This document shows positions 6,327 to 6,539 of a DNA stretch of 6,539 nt, piece by piece. Made by a program: the position numbers and the translations under genes. Position 1 is the first letter of the stretch. The number at the start of each line of letters is the position of its first letter. The stretch lies in contig CAOKLK010000041.1 of assembly GCA_948469295.1 (NCBI GenBank), positions 1 through 6,539 on the forward strand, given 5' to 3'. The notes beneath the pieces were generated by a model. It saw only the letters and a program-made list of their open reading frames with translations. It made no database searches and had not been told where the DNA came from. Origin of the DNA: an uncultured Mycoplasmatota bacterium (GTDB taxonomy: Bacteria > Bacillota_I > Bacilli_A > RF39 > UBA660).

Positions 6327-6539
6327 TCATTTTCCTAGACAGAATTTCGAAAATAAATTATCTATTAATTCATCTTCATAGGTTTCTCCAATAATGAGTC
6401 CTAAATTATTCCACGCTTCTTTGATTTCTATTTCTAAAATATCTATTGGGACTTTATTTTTTATTTGGTCTTGAACATTTTGAATATTTTCTAAGGCTTT
6501 TTTTGCTAAAAATATTTGACGAACATTGGATAAATAGTT
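6327..6539 (-). CDS. mnmE: tRNA modification GTPase MnmE (TrmE/ThdF), C-terminal fragment
   Basis: MnmE is the GTPase partner of MnmG in wobble-uridine modification. Only the last 70 codons are in the window; the N-terminal folate-binding domain and the GTPase domain lie beyond the right edge. Reading from the edge, the protein begins NYLSNVRQIFLAKKALENIQ, part of the helical domain. It then shows LGLIIGETYEDELIDNLFSK and ends in FCLGK, matching the invariant FC(I/L)GK end of the family, whose cysteine is needed for modification. The TGA stop is 22 bases before the mnmG start, so the two are very likely co-transcribed, as expected for subunits of one complex. The truncation is by the window edge, not by mutation. 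Confidence 0.96.
   Translation of the reverse strand, partial: NYLSNVRQIFLAKKALENIQNVQDQIKNKVPIDILEIEIKEAWNNLGLIIGETYEDELIDNLFSKFCLGK

Noticed and set aside
1..6539. parS- or NBS-type palindromes, CRISPR arrays, tRNA/rRNA genes, insertion sequences, riboswitches
   Set aside because: Scanning by eye found no CACGTG- or CCCGGG-centred palindrome, no regularly spaced repeats, no transposase fragment and no leader long enough for a riboswitch.
1..6539. Mycoplasma-type genetic code (TGA as tryptophan)
   Set aside because: TGA ends mnmE, mnmG and the sigma gene exactly at the conserved family C-termini where these are recognisable, and tryptophans in the frames examined are encoded by TGG.

Overview
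The window looks like chromosomal DNA from a low-GC Gram-positive bacterium (Firmicutes/Bacilli side, possibly an uncultured gut lineage near Erysipelotrichia or the walled relatives of Mollicutes; this placement is inference). It is AT-rich (roughly 30% GC by eye), has strong AAGGAG/AGGTGA-type ribosome binding sites, and encodes a class A peptidoglycan synthase, a sigma factor of the SigE/SigK type and the mnmE-mnmG-rsmG-noc gene order known from Bacillus near oriC. TGA is the stop codon of three genes (mnmE, mnmG, sigma) and tryptophan is written TGG, so the Mycoplasma-type TGA=Trp code does not apply.

Layout. Positions 1-1778 (+) hold a class A penicillin-binding protein cut by the left edge, with complete glycosyltransferase and transpeptidase motifs. 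After a 66-base gap, 1845-2480 (+) encodes a short SigE/SigK-like sigma factor with no pro-sequence. It converges tail to tail on a minus-strand operon reading, in order of transcription, mnmE (3' end only, right edge), mnmG, rsmG and a ParB-family gene best called noc. A 9-bp hairpin at 2464-2484, with U-tracts on both strands, contains the sigma stop codon and overlaps the first base of the noc stop codon; it should end transcription from both sides. No gene-free stretch exceeds 66 bases.

How the genes fit together. MnmE and MnmG form the complex that modifies wobble uridine 34 of tRNAs. RsmG methylates 16S rRNA at G527. Noc-family proteins bind the chromosome and keep the division machinery off the nucleoid. 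The plus-strand pair concerns the cell wall and transcriptional reprogramming. Noc is the last gene before the terminator, so soj-spo0J (parA-parB), which follow it in Bacillus, are not here.

Most of the window is housekeeping and well explained. The items worth a second look are the Noc-like protein (no N-terminal membrane-targeting segment, a long acidic insertion before its dimerisation domain, yet all four Noc-type DNA-specificity residues), the pro-less sporulation-type sigma factor beside a PBP gene, the shared terminator, and opposite third-codon-position biases in the two gene blocks. I saw no strong evidence for a wholly new system.
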